Below are positions 1 to 6,631 of a stretch of 9,470 nucleotides of DNA, piece after piece. The translations under genes and the position numbers were made by a program. The stretch comes from Desulfobulbaceae bacterium (GTDB taxonomy: Bacteria; Desulfobacterota; Desulfobulbia; Desulfobulbales; Desulfocapsaceae), in assembly GCA_027067035.1 (NCBI GenBank), contig JAMOMO010000281.1, positions 1 to 9,470 on the forward strand, given 5' to 3'. Each line of letters starts with the position of its first letter. The first letter of the stretch is position 1. The notes beneath the pieces were generated by a model. It was not told the DNA's origin. It made no database searches and was given only the letters and a program-made list of their open reading frames with translations.

Positions 1-1554
1 AAAGGTGGAATCGATTTTTCCTGCTGCCATATCCCCGTCGAGTGTATCAAGAATCCGGTCGTTCTGCTGCTGAATGGCCACGGCCGAGTCTGCCTCAATC
101 ATCAGGATGACCCTGTTGCCCATGTCCCCCCAGACATCTGTGAAGAGCTGGTCTGCCGCCATGGTCTCTTCACTCACCGTGTTCATGCTCTCAAGGCTGA
201 CGTTGATCTCGGGATGTGAAAAGAAGAGCAGGATGCAGGCAAGGAGCAGTGCGGCAACAGCACCTGTCCAGCCACATCGGTAGAGTGTGTCAACCAGCCA
301 CTGCAGGGGCAGTTTCCGGGTCCTGGCAGGGGCTGCCATGGCTGGGGTAAGGCGGGGAAAGATAAAATGGACAAAGAGAAAGGAGAAAAACACTCCCATG
401 GCGGTGAACTGTCCCAGCTGGACGAATATGGGGAATCCGCTGAAAGAGAGGGTGAGAAAGGCCCCGCAGGTGGTGAGCACGGCAAGGAGCCCTATGGCCC
501 GGATTTCCCGGGAGGCATCTTTTCCCCGGCTTGCCTCGTTGCGATCGAGAAAGAGCAGGTAGGCAATGCCATGGTCCACGGTGATGGAGATGATGGCCCC
601 GCCAAAACCGAGTACCATGATGGAAATCGAAGGGTGGAAGAGGGAAAAGAGGAAGAGTGAAACGGCAGTGCCCGCAAGGGCCGGGAGCAGTGAGAACAGG
701 CCCAGCAGGGGACGGGGAAAGGCCACAAAGAGCAGCAGAGCAATACCTGCCGTGGAAAGCAGGAGTGCCAGGTTGACATCATGGCGGATTATGGCCTCGT
801 TGTCCAGTGCGGCCCGATAGGCACCCACCGGGGTGAGGGTGATTGTACTTCTGCTGCTGCTGTTGTATCTGGCCCCGAGTTCTGCAGCCACCCGGTCCAG
901 AAGTTGGGAGATCTGTCTGGCGGATGCCGTGTTGGTACCGGTACTGGCAGGGCGTGCTGTGACAAGGACGTGACGTTTGTCTTTTGAAAACACAAAACCT
1001 TTATAGATGCTGCTGCCGCTCACCGGTGCCAGCAGGGCCATCCTGGCCATGACCGGTTCCATGAAGCCAAGGGGGTCGTTTGTGATGAATCGGCTCTGAC
1101 CAATACCTTCAAGGCTGCTTAATTTCTGTCGGATGGACTGAAAGCGTTTGTCGATGAACTGTTTCTCCAGGCGGGGGGCGATGTTTTTTTCCAGTTCATC
1201 CATGGAGAAGAGGACGGGGAGCCGGGTACTGACCTGTAGTGCCAGTTCCGGGATGAGAGCGGAGATATTTCCTGTTCCCACCTCGGTGAATAAGCGGCTG
1301 TCCCGGAGCGCCTTCTCGAGGTCCTTAGCACAGCTCACCAGCAGGTCCGGGTCGCTGCTGTCGGCTGAAATATCGATTGCAATCTGGTCCTGGATGGGAT
1401 GGTTCTGGAATATATCGAGTGCGTCTTTTATGATCTTGTGGTCGGCAGGGAGGGAACGGACGATATCCGTGTCAATGGAGAGACGGAGGATACCAGCTGC
1501 TGCGGTACAGAGGATACAGATAAAAACAGCAATGAGAAGGCGGTTGTTAAACAC
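1..1554 (-). CDS. RND/MMPL-family predicted exporter, N-terminal 518 residues (3' end outside window)
   Basis: One uninterrupted minus-strand frame runs from the start to position 1 without a stop, so the C-terminal part is missing. Residues 5-25 form a first membrane helix. About 230 mainly polar residues follow, as in the periplasmic porter domain of RND proteins. A block of helices then occupies roughly 260-402. The fourth helix holds the motif TVDHGIAYLLF (Asp327-His328), which matches the conserved Asp used for proton coupling in MMPL proteins. Another helix (about 427-446) leads into a second polar domain beginning INVSLESMNTV. This is the architecture of the MMPL/'predicted exporter' family, which exports lipids or polyketide-like products; such proteins occur in aryl polyene clusters. 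It probably exports the product of the neighbouring acyl-chain genes (inference). The start is uncertain. GTG at 1554 has a GGAG thirteen bases upstream. An in-frame TTG at 1593 would add 13 residues but has no ribosome site. No in-frame ATG lies between the upstream stop and the first helix. Confidence 0.9.
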   Translation of the reverse strand, partial: MFNNRLLIAVFICILCTAAAGILRLSIDTDIVRSLPADHKIIKDALDIFQNHPIQDQIAIDISADSSDPDLLVSCAKDLEKALRDSRLFTEVGTGNISALIPELALQVSTRLPVLFSMDELEKNIAPRLEKQFIDKRFQSIRQKLSSLEGIGQSRFITNDPLGFMEPVMARMALLAPVSGSSIYKGFVFSKDKRHVLVTARPASTGTNTASARQISQLLDRVAAELGARYNSSSRSTITLTPVGAYRAALDNEAIIRHDVNLALLLSTAGIALLLFVAFPRPLLGLFSLLPALAGTAVSLFLFSLFHPSISIMVLGFGGAIISITVDHGIAYLLFLDRNEASRGKDASREIRAIGLLAVLTTCGAFLTLSFSGFPIFVQLGQFTAMGVFFSFLFVHFIFPRLTPAMAAPARTRKLPLQWLVDTLYRCGWTGAVAALLLACILLFFSHPEINVSLESMNTVSEETMAADQLFTDVWGDMGNRVILMIEADSAVAIQQQNDRILDTLDGDMAAGKIDSTF

Positions 1555-1567
1555 TGTCGGCTGTCGG
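1554..1567 (-). repeat. 7-bp perfect tandem repeat at the exporter start
   Basis: The plus-strand heptamer CTGTCGG occurs twice back to back. On the coding strand it lies between a GGAG (1571-1568) and the proposed GTG start, and its last base is the G of that GTG. With one copy the GGAG-to-GTG spacing would be 6 bases; with two it is 13. It may be a chance or recent duplication that weakens translation initiation. Confidence 0.7.
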
Positions 1568-1677
1568 CTCCGGGAAGGGTTGTGATTTGTCAAAAAAGGT
1601 TTTTTGTCCCAGTTCTGGCGCCGCAGTCTAACATGATCGGGGCAGAAAAGAAAAGAGGGCCAGGCGCTGAATTCTCC

Positions 1678-2397
1678 CTATTGCGTCATGACAAAGAGGA
1701 CAACAAGGAGGATAGCCGCGAGGTGGGCACAGAGAATTGCAGCCCTGTGGCGCTGGAAGAATTCATTGGCCCGCTGGATAAAGGGCAGGCCACCGCAGAA
1801 TCTTCGCATCCTGTCAAGCATCACTGTCTGGTTGTCGGTTGGGGAACTGGACTGGAACGCGATCATGGTTGAGAGGGCATAACTCTTTCTACACTGCTGC
1901 TGCAGCAGGGTGTCATAGGGGATTTTGTCCCACTGCAGTCTGACCATGCGTTGTGCAAAATCCCGGCTCAGGCAATAGGCATGGGCCAGGCAGCGGTACT
2001 TGATTGCCACCACATTTTCGTTGGCTGTTTTTTCTGATCTGCTGCTGATGGCTCCCAGGAAAAAAGCATCCCAGTGAGGAGTGCTTCTCAGGAAATCCGT
2101 GGCTTCACAGAGTCTGGAGGGAGTATAATTTTTAAGGAGTATATCATCCTCGAAGATGAGGATACGGGCAGCGCCTGCAGCCAGACCCTTTTGCAGACAG
2201 TGGATATGGGACTCAAAAATCCCCTGTTCCTGGTTGTGAGGATGTTTGCCGACAATGATAAACTCCACCCTCTCCTGCAGGCCGCAGGAGGAAAACTGCT
2301 TTTTGGCTTCAGTTCTGCGGTCAATCCGAGTATCAATGGAGATACAGTAGATTTTATCAAAAAAAGACCATGGGTCGGAAGTGGGCTTCATGGGCAT
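1678..2397 (-). CDS. Glycosyltransferase family 25 (LPS-type) with C-terminal membrane anchor
   Basis: The 239-residue product opens with YCISIDTRIDRR (residues 17-28), the usual N-terminal strand and Arg-rich turn of family 25 glycosyltransferases. It continues with a GIFESH segment (59-64) resembling the family's G-x-x-x-SH motif. The acidic metal/nucleotide-sugar motif IFEDDI is at 81-86 (Glu83-Asp84-Asp85). Family members transfer a hexose from a nucleotide sugar to lipooligosaccharide or other acceptors on the cytoplasmic face. After an Arg-rich stretch, residues 219-237 form a hydrophobic helix ending two residues before the stop, so the enzyme is probably tethered to the inner membrane. 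It precedes the exporter gene by about 120 bases on the same strand, suggesting a shared transcript. It may glycosylate the exported lipid (inference), but the acceptor is unknown. The start may be ATG 2397 or ATG 2391; neither has a clear ribosome site. Its 5' end is only 27 bases from the opposing gene. Confidence 0.85.
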   Translation of the reverse strand: MPMKPTSDPWSFFDKIYCISIDTRIDRRTEAKKQFSSCGLQERVEFIIVGKHPHNQEQGIFESHIHCLQKGLAAGAARILIFEDDILLKNYTPSRLCEATDFLRSTPHWDAFFLGAISSRSEKTANENVVAIKYRCLAHAYCLSRDFAQRMVRLQWDKIPYDTLLQQQCRKSYALSTMIAFQSSSPTDNQTVMLDRMRRFCGGLPFIQRANEFFQRHRAAILCAHLAAILLVVLFVMTQ

Positions 2398-2411
2398 ACT
2401 GTTGTTTTTTC

Positions 2412-2417
2412 AGGAGA
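2412..2417 (+). promoter_or_regulatory. Ribosome binding site AGGAGA for the small membrane protein
   Basis: AGGAGA lies seven bases before an in-frame GTG at 2425. This spacing decides the start of the plus-strand gene. The open frame continues further upstream, but that part is antisense to the glycosyltransferase and is rejected as coding. Confidence 0.6.
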
Positions 2418-2424
2418 CTCGCGG

Positions 2425-2799
2425 GTGCTGTCACAGTTTAAAAAGATTATCATAAAAATAGCCTCCATTGACTTTGTCCGCACAGCCATCGAGGATGAGG
2501 CGGATCTCTCTGCGTTTCAGGAAAAGCCCTCTCTGGAGGTTATTGCCGGGATCTTCCTGATTCTTCTCAGCTCCCTGCTCGGCTGGCCGGCTGTTGCCGT
2601 ATCCGGGGTCCTTGCCGTGAAACTGGATGAACCGCTTATTGCGGTGCTTGGCGGGCCCCTTGTCTATGGCTTCTCCCATCTGGTGTTCTGGCTTGGCATG
2701 TACTTTTCCGGTGCCCGCTATTCCCGCATCTTTTTTCGCTGGCTCACCCGGGTCACTGTGGTGAAAATGTTACGCTGGGCAGGTCAGCCGGTGGCCTGA
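2425..2799 (+). CDS. Small integral membrane protein of unknown function, opposite strand to the cluster
   Basis: From GTG 2425 the product has 124 residues. The N-terminus is basic (QFKKIIIKIA), followed by a short charged segment (residues 20-35). The middle is strongly hydrophobic: about 37-53, then about 54-66 after Gly-Trp-Pro, and about 70-95 containing GGPLVYGFSHLVF. The C-terminal tail is positively charged (RIFFRWLTRV). This suggests two or three membrane helices with a cytoplasmic basic tail. I do not recognise a named family. Composition, helix-loop patterning and a well-placed ribosome site support a real gene rather than a shadow. It starts 27 bases from the divergent glycosyltransferase, and its last 47 bases overlap the dehydratase 3' end on the other strand. 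It is the only plus-strand gene in the window. No promoter is obvious, and one would have to lie inside the glycosyltransferase gene. Confidence 0.68.
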   Translation: MLSQFKKIIIKIASIDFVRTAIEDEADLSAFQEKPSLEVIAGIFLILLSSLLGWPAVAVSGVLAVKLDEPLIAVLGGPLVYGFSHLVFWLGMYFSGARYSRIFFRWLTRVTVVKMLRWAGQPVA

Positions 2800-3604
2800 C
2801 AGCCCCCCGGCTCACATCGCGCATCTTGAGCCCTGTGACTGTTTCACAGCAGTTGCCCCCGCAATCAAAAATCCACAGATCAAAGAGCAGTTCATCCGTT
2901 GTCCGGGCCGTGCTGTGAACGGTTACGCGGTATTTGCTCCCCGGTCGGGTCGGCCTGTGGATGTGTCGTTTCTCAAAACCCACCGGGAATGGCACGAAGT
3001 CAGTGATACATTGTCCGAGAACGGAGGCGGCATGCATGGCACCATCAAGAGGAAAAGGTGAGCCCATCTCTTTTTCCAGGGGATGTGAAAGACCCGGAGA
3101 TGGAGCCTTCAGACGGCCCGTGGCAATCGGACCTGAGAGCTGGAGCAAACCCTGCAGACTGCGGTAGGCGGGGCCAAAGGGAACCAGTTCCCGGTAGATC
3201 CGCTCTGCCTCTATGGGAATGATCTCCTTTGCAGGAAGTTCTGGCGGGTCGGGTGCTTCTGTGGAGCCCATGCAAAAGGTGAGTTCCACATGTTCCTTGA
3301 TTCTGCGTATCTTTTTGAACTGTATTCTGCTGAGGAGCCTGATCTGAAAATCATCTGTTGAATCAGTGGCTTTCTCCTCATATTCCACGAAAGCGGAGAG
3401 CTTTTCAGCCCCCGGCGGGATGGCCAGGAATTTCATGAAACGCGCATTCACTATGGTGTTTATGCGGATGTCAGGCCTGATATCCCTGGCAATACCGGCC
3501 AGGAAGAGCATGGCCTCAACAGCTGGCAGGATGGTTGCGTTGTTGAAGAAATGATCATGGTACCAGGGATGGACCGGGATCTCTACAGCCTGTCGGATGG
3601 TCAT
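2753..3604 (-). CDS. Free-standing polyketide-synthase-type (double hotdog) dehydratase
   Basis: The 283-residue protein has the two-hotdog plan of modular PKS dehydratase domains as a stand-alone enzyme. The first half carries HFFNNATILP (His18 to Pro27), which fits the H-x3-G-x4-P motif with Asn for Gly. The second half carries PFGPAYRSL (142-150), equivalent to the YGPxF motif, then PLDGAMH (185-191). There Asp187 and His191 fit the D-x3-Q/H motif. His18 and Asp187 would be the catalytic pair that removes water from a 3-hydroxyacyl thioester. It follows the thioesterase directly: the thioesterase stop (3609-3607) sits two bases before the ATG at 3604. A TTG at 3610 overlapping that stop is an alternative start. 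It is the last gene of the main minus-strand run, and its C-terminal tail is antisense to the small membrane-protein gene. Substrate is unknown; if active on ACP-bound chains it would install an enoyl double bond. Confidence 0.78.
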   Translation of the reverse strand: MTIRQAVEIPVHPWYHDHFFNNATILPAVEAMLFLAGIARDIRPDIRINTIVNARFMKFLAIPPGAEKLSAFVEYEEKATDSTDDFQIRLLSRIQFKKIRRIKEHVELTFCMGSTEAPDPPELPAKEIIPIEAERIYRELVPFGPAYRSLQGLLQLSGPIATGRLKAPSPGLSHPLEKEMGSPFPLDGAMHAASVLGQCITDFVPFPVGFEKRHIHRPTRPGSKYRVTVHSTARTTDELLFDLWIFDCGGNCCETVTGLKMRDVSRGAVRPPADLPSVTFSPQ

Positions 3605-3606
3605 GG

Positions 3607-4089
3607 TCAAGCGGCCGGAAAGCTTTCCCAGAGCTTGATGGTCTTGGCATCTATCTGTACCGGAATACCGTCACTGTTCACGGCGCAGTGTCTGGTAAAT
3701 CCGGTGCAGATGATTTCACCGTCTTCTGCCCGGGTGATAACATAGTCAAACTGCAGCTTGACCAGTTCCAGACTGGATGGCCGGGTGTGGATGTACATCA
3801 GGTCATCATAGAAGAGCGGGGTGTAGTAGTTGAGTTCTGTTTTAATGATGGGATAGATATAGCCGCTCTCTTCAATTTCCTTGTAGGGATAGCTGGCCCC
3901 CCGCATCAGCTCGGCTCTGCCGAATTCAAAGTATCTCAGGTAGTTGGCGTGATAGACCACCTGGGAGCGGTCGGTGTCCACATAGAGAGTGCGCATCTCA
4001 CAGCGGTGCCAGGTGAGGCCGCTGTTACTGTCTTTTACATGGTGGGGGAATTCAGGCAGCTCCCGGGAAAGAAAGGGTTTTGGGCGCAT
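3607..4089 (-). CDS. 4-hydroxybenzoyl-CoA/YbgC-type hotdog acyl thioesterase
   Basis: This 160-residue single-hotdog protein carries VDTDRSQVVYHANYL (residues 37-51). That is the diagnostic active-site segment of the 4HBT/YbgC thioesterases, with Asp40 as the likely catalytic carboxylate and His47/Tyr50 in the family positions. The ensuing RYFEFGRAELMR helix also matches. A leader of about 30 residues before the hotdog is longer than usual and unassigned. Its likely role is hydrolysis of an acyl-ACP or acyl-CoA thioester to release the chain, as the 4HBT thioesterases of aryl polyene clusters are thought to do. The start at 4089 is supported by GAGGAG at 4099-4104, nine bases upstream and inside the last codons of the preceding KS gene. 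Only four bases separate the KS stop from this ATG, and the downstream dehydratase begins at its stop, so the three genes are probably translationally coupled. Confidence 0.9.
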   Translation of the reverse strand: MRPKPFLSRELPEFPHHVKDSNSGLTWHRCEMRTLYVDTDRSQVVYHANYLRYFEFGRAELMRGASYPYKEIEESGYIYPIIKTELNYYTPLFYDDLMYIHTRPSSLELVKLQFDYVITRAEDGEIICTGFTRHCAVNSDGIPVQIDAKTIKLWESFPAA

Positions 4090-4093
4090 GATC

Positions 4094-5359
4094 TTATACT
4101 CCTCGAAAGACTATGCAGCAGTTTGTTCCGCCAAATCCAAAGGAGTTGGACAGGACATGCTCATAGCTCTGCTTGCGAATCTCATTTGGCACCACATCGA
4201 TGTCAGCAAAATCAGGATCAGGAATGTGGTTTACCGTGGGCAGCAGGATGGACTGTGACATGGCCTCAATGGAAAGTGCTGCCTCAATGGCAGCAGAGGC
4301 GCCGAGACTGTGGCCCACCTGGGATTTATTGGCTGAGACCGGAATGGTGCTGATGTTCTTTCCAAACACCGCCCGGAGACATTCAACCTCTGTGGCATCT
4401 CCTGTGGGAGTGGATGTGCCGTGGGCATTTATGGAGCCGATATCGCTGCTCCTGATCTCTGCATCATCAATGGCTTCATGAATGGCGCGGACGATGGTCT
4501 CTCTGTTGGGTCTGGTGAAATGTTTGGCATCGGATGTCATGCCGATTCCCGCCACCTCAGCACGCTTCTCAAGCCCCAGTGATGCGATTGCATCTTCTGC
4601 AGCCAGAAGGAGAACACCGGCCCCCTCAGAGAGCACAAAGCCTTTGCGGTCAAGGCTGAAGGGACGGGACGCAAGGCGTGGATCTTCATGGGCCCGGTCC
4701 CTGGGACCGACTTTGATGGTGGCCAGCATATTGGAGAATCCCTGGATGATCTCCGGGATAATGCAGGTCTCAACTCCACCGGCCAGGACAAAATCACAGT
4801 CACCGTCGCGTATCATTCTGGCTCCGATTGCTATGGCGTGGTTGGCTGAGGCACATGCTCCCTGCGGTGAGAAGATGGGGCCGGTGAAACCAAGGAGCAT
4901 TCCCGCTTTTCCCGCAGGAAGGTTGGCACATACATTGGGCAGCAGGTAGGGACTCACCTTGAAGGGGCCGCGGTTGACATAATTGTCCATGGCCACCCGG
5001 TAGGCATCGGTCCCGTTCAAGGCGGAACCGATGAGACAGGCGGTTCGTGGTCCTGTTTCATCAGTTATTTCAAGGCCTGCGTGCTCCAGGGCCTGGCGGC
5101 ACATCTCCATGGTGAGAAAGATGTAGTCGGCATTCCAGATGCTGGCTTCTTTTGCCGTGACGTAGGGAAGGGCCGCAGGATCCCAGTCCGGGATTTCGCC
5201 CACAACATTGGAGCGGCTTGTGGTCTCACAGCGGCTCACCGTGCGAAAACCCGCCTTTCCCTCTGTTGCAGCAGTCCAGGTCCCGGCAAAGGTATTGCCA
5301 AGTGAGGTGGCTGCGGCGTATCCGGTCACAAAGACCCGTCTGTTCATTGGCGCTTTCAT
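4094..5359 (-). CDS. Beta-ketoacyl-ACP synthase (FabF-like), second KS of the cluster
   Basis: This 421-residue thiolase-fold condensing enzyme has full-length FabF architecture. The nucleophile is Cys169 in QGACASAN. The catalytic histidines are His313 in NAHGTST and His350 in KSQVGHSLGA, with Lys345 just before the second. SRPFSLDRKGFVLSEGAG-type residues (231-248) and a C-terminal SFGFGGTN loop complete the family signatures. It should catalyse decarboxylative condensation of malonyl-ACP with an acyl chain. The triad is complete, so it is not a chain-length factor. It starts nine bases after the stop of the other KS; ATG 5359 and ATG 5347 are both possible starts and neither has a strong ribosome site. 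It is more canonical around its first histidine than its neighbour. The two share segments such as GMTSDA and SFGFGG and may form a heterodimer or act on different chain lengths (inference). Confidence 0.95.
   Translation of the reverse strand: MKAPMNRRVFVTGYAAATSLGNTFAGTWTAATEGKAGFRTVSRCETTSRSNVVGEIPDWDPAALPYVTAKEASIWNADYIFLTMEMCRQALEHAGLEITDETGPRTACLIGSALNGTDAYRVAMDNYVNRGPFKVSPYLLPNVCANLPAGKAGMLLGFTGPIFSPQGACASANHAIAIGARMIRDGDCDFVLAGGVETCIIPEIIQGFSNMLATIKVGPRDRAHEDPRLASRPFSLDRKGFVLSEGAGVLLLAAEDAIASLGLEKRAEVAGIGMTSDAKHFTRPNRETIVRAIHEAIDDAEIRSSDIGSINAHGTSTPTGDATEVECLRAVFGKNISTIPVSANKSQVGHSLGASAAIEAALSIEAMSQSILLPTVNHIPDPDFADIDVVPNEIRKQSYEHVLSNSFGFGGTNCCIVFRGV
4099..4104 (-). promoter_or_regulatory. 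Ribosome binding site GAGGAG for the thioesterase
   Basis: GAGGAG on the minus strand is nine bases ahead of ATG 4089 and lies within the final codons of the upstream KS gene. It supports the long N-terminal form of the thioesterase over an internal Met at residue 32. Confidence 0.65.
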
Positions 5360-5368
5360 GGAGGAGTC

Positions 5369-6619
5369 TCAGCCTGTTCGTTTAAAGACGGCACAGGAGT
5401 TACAGCCTCCAAAGCCGAAAGAGTTTTTCAGGACAAATTCCTGGTCAAGCTGTCGTTTCCCGTTGGCAACACAGTCGATATCAATTGCAGGATCGGCCTG
5501 ATAGTTGATGGTTGGTGGCAGCATTCCGTCACGCATTCCCTGGAAGGAAAAGATCGATTCAATGACACTTGATGCCCCCATGGGGTGACCGATGAGGGAT
5601 TTGTTGGCGGTGACCGGTGGCGTCTGTGTTCCAAAAAAGGCGGTGACGGCATCAAATTCCACCTTGTCACCCACCTTTGTTGAAGCCGCATGGGCATTTA
5701 TGGCGGCGATATCAGCAGCAGTGATACCCGCATCGTCAACGGCCTGTTCCATACAGCGCTTGATGGTGTCAAAGTAGGGAGCCACGAAATGGTGGGCATC
5801 CGAGGTCATTCCCCACCCGGCAAGTTCTATGGAGGAGGAGAGGCCGTGGCTTTTTACAAAGTCGGGTGTTGCCAGAATCACAGCACCGGCTCCCTCTGAA
5901 ATGACAAAGCCGCGTCTGTTTATGGAAAAGGGACGGCTGGCGGTTTCGGGTGCCTCGTCATGTTGCTCATCTTTGGGGATGTAAACACCGTTCATGGTAT
6001 AGAATCCGGCAACGATGGGTTCAACCAGAGCGAAATCAACGGCACCGCAGATGGCCACATCGGCACGACCCATGGCCAGAAACATGGCCCCGCTGATGAT
6101 GGAGCTGAGGCCGGTTGCACAGGCTGTCACCGGAGTGACAATGGGACCCTGGGCTCCGGTCAGGATGGCAATCTTGCCGCCCACCATATTGATGCAGGAG
6201 TTGGGGTTGGCGTAGGGCTGGGGGAGTTTGTTTTCGCTTTGCAGCCGCCTGTCAGCATGTAAAACCGCATCCAGCCCGCCAATGGCAGAGCTGTAGGTGA
6301 CAGCCACCCGGGGGGCAAGCTCTGCTGTTATTTCAACCCCGGACCGTTCCAGTGCCCGGGCCACGGAGAGCATGCCGTATTTAAATATGGGAGAGCTCCA
6401 GCTCGCCTGGTGTCTGGCGCTGAGGAAGGGGTACTCTTCCTGATCAATGTCTGCGACCTGTCCGGCAATGCGGACCGGAAAATCATCTGTTAACGGGAAT
6501 CGTGACAGGGGGCCGATCCCGCTTTCTCCGGCAAGCGCCCGCTGCCACTGCTGTTCAAGGTCAGTGCCAAGGGCTGAGATGGCATCGTAGCCAATGATAA
6601 GCGGGTTGGACATTGCCAT
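5369..6619 (-). CDS. Beta-ketoacyl-ACP synthase (FabF-like), first KS of the cluster
   Basis: This 416-residue condensing enzyme has Cys167 in VTACATG as nucleophile, His310 in NAHAAST, Lys340 and His345 in NKSLIGHPMGA. The C-terminal SFGFGG loop is present. Around the first catalytic His the usual NAHGTST is changed to NAHAAST (Gly to Ala, Thr to Ala), which may reshape the pocket where malonyl-ACP is decarboxylated. The triad is otherwise intact, so activity is expected. It begins 12 bases after the second radical SAM gene (ATG 6619, or ATG 6613 two codons later) with only a weak purine-rich site. It is followed after nine bases by the other KS gene. Tandem KS genes are common in type II polyketide and aryl polyene loci, where one partner is often an inactive chain-length factor; here both keep Cys. 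Confidence 0.95.
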   Translation of the reverse strand: MAMSNPLIIGYDAISALGTDLEQQWQRALAGESGIGPLSRFPLTDDFPVRIAGQVADIDQEEYPFLSARHQASWSSPIFKYGMLSVARALERSGVEITAELAPRVAVTYSSAIGGLDAVLHADRRLQSENKLPQPYANPNSCINMVGGKIAILTGAQGPIVTPVTACATGLSSIISGAMFLAMGRADVAICGAVDFALVEPIVAGFYTMNGVYIPKDEQHDEAPETASRPFSINRRGFVISEGAGAVILATPDFVKSHGLSSSIELAGWGMTSDAHHFVAPYFDTIKRCMEQAVDDAGITAADIAAINAHAASTKVGDKVEFDAVTAFFGTQTPPVTANKSLIGHPMGASSVIESIFSFQGMRDGMLPPTINYQADPAIDIDCVANGKRQLDQEFVLKNSFGFGGCNSCAVFKRTG

Positions 6620-6631
6620 GGCCTGTTGCTG

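Noticed and set aside
1587..1593. TTGACA on the minus strand before the exporter gene, considered as a -35 box
   Set aside because: No acceptable -10 element is found 16-18 bases downstream.
1591..1606. CAAAAAAGGTTTTTTG inverted repeat between the GT25 and exporter genes, considered as a terminator
   Set aside because: The loop would be two bases and the stem all A-T, so no stable RNA hairpin is expected.
1148..1872. Overlapping plus-strand frames of 145 and 157 codons
   Set aside because: Antisense to the exporter N-terminus and the GT25 C-terminus; no ribosome site or domain signal.
2074..2424. Upstream part of the plus-strand frame that contains the small membrane protein
   Set aside because: It is antisense to conserved GT25 motifs, and the good ribosome site is at 2412-2417, so the gene most likely starts at GTG 2425.
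2440..2460. AT-rich stretch with TATGAT-like sequence upstream of the GT25 gene, considered as its promoter
   Set aside because: No matching -35 at a usual distance, and the bases are explained by Lys/Ile codons of the small membrane protein.
3688..4353. Plus-strand open frame of 221 codons
   Set aside because: Antisense to the thioesterase and KS genes, low-complexity Trp/Gln-rich tail, no recognisable motif; a shadow of the minus-strand codon pattern.
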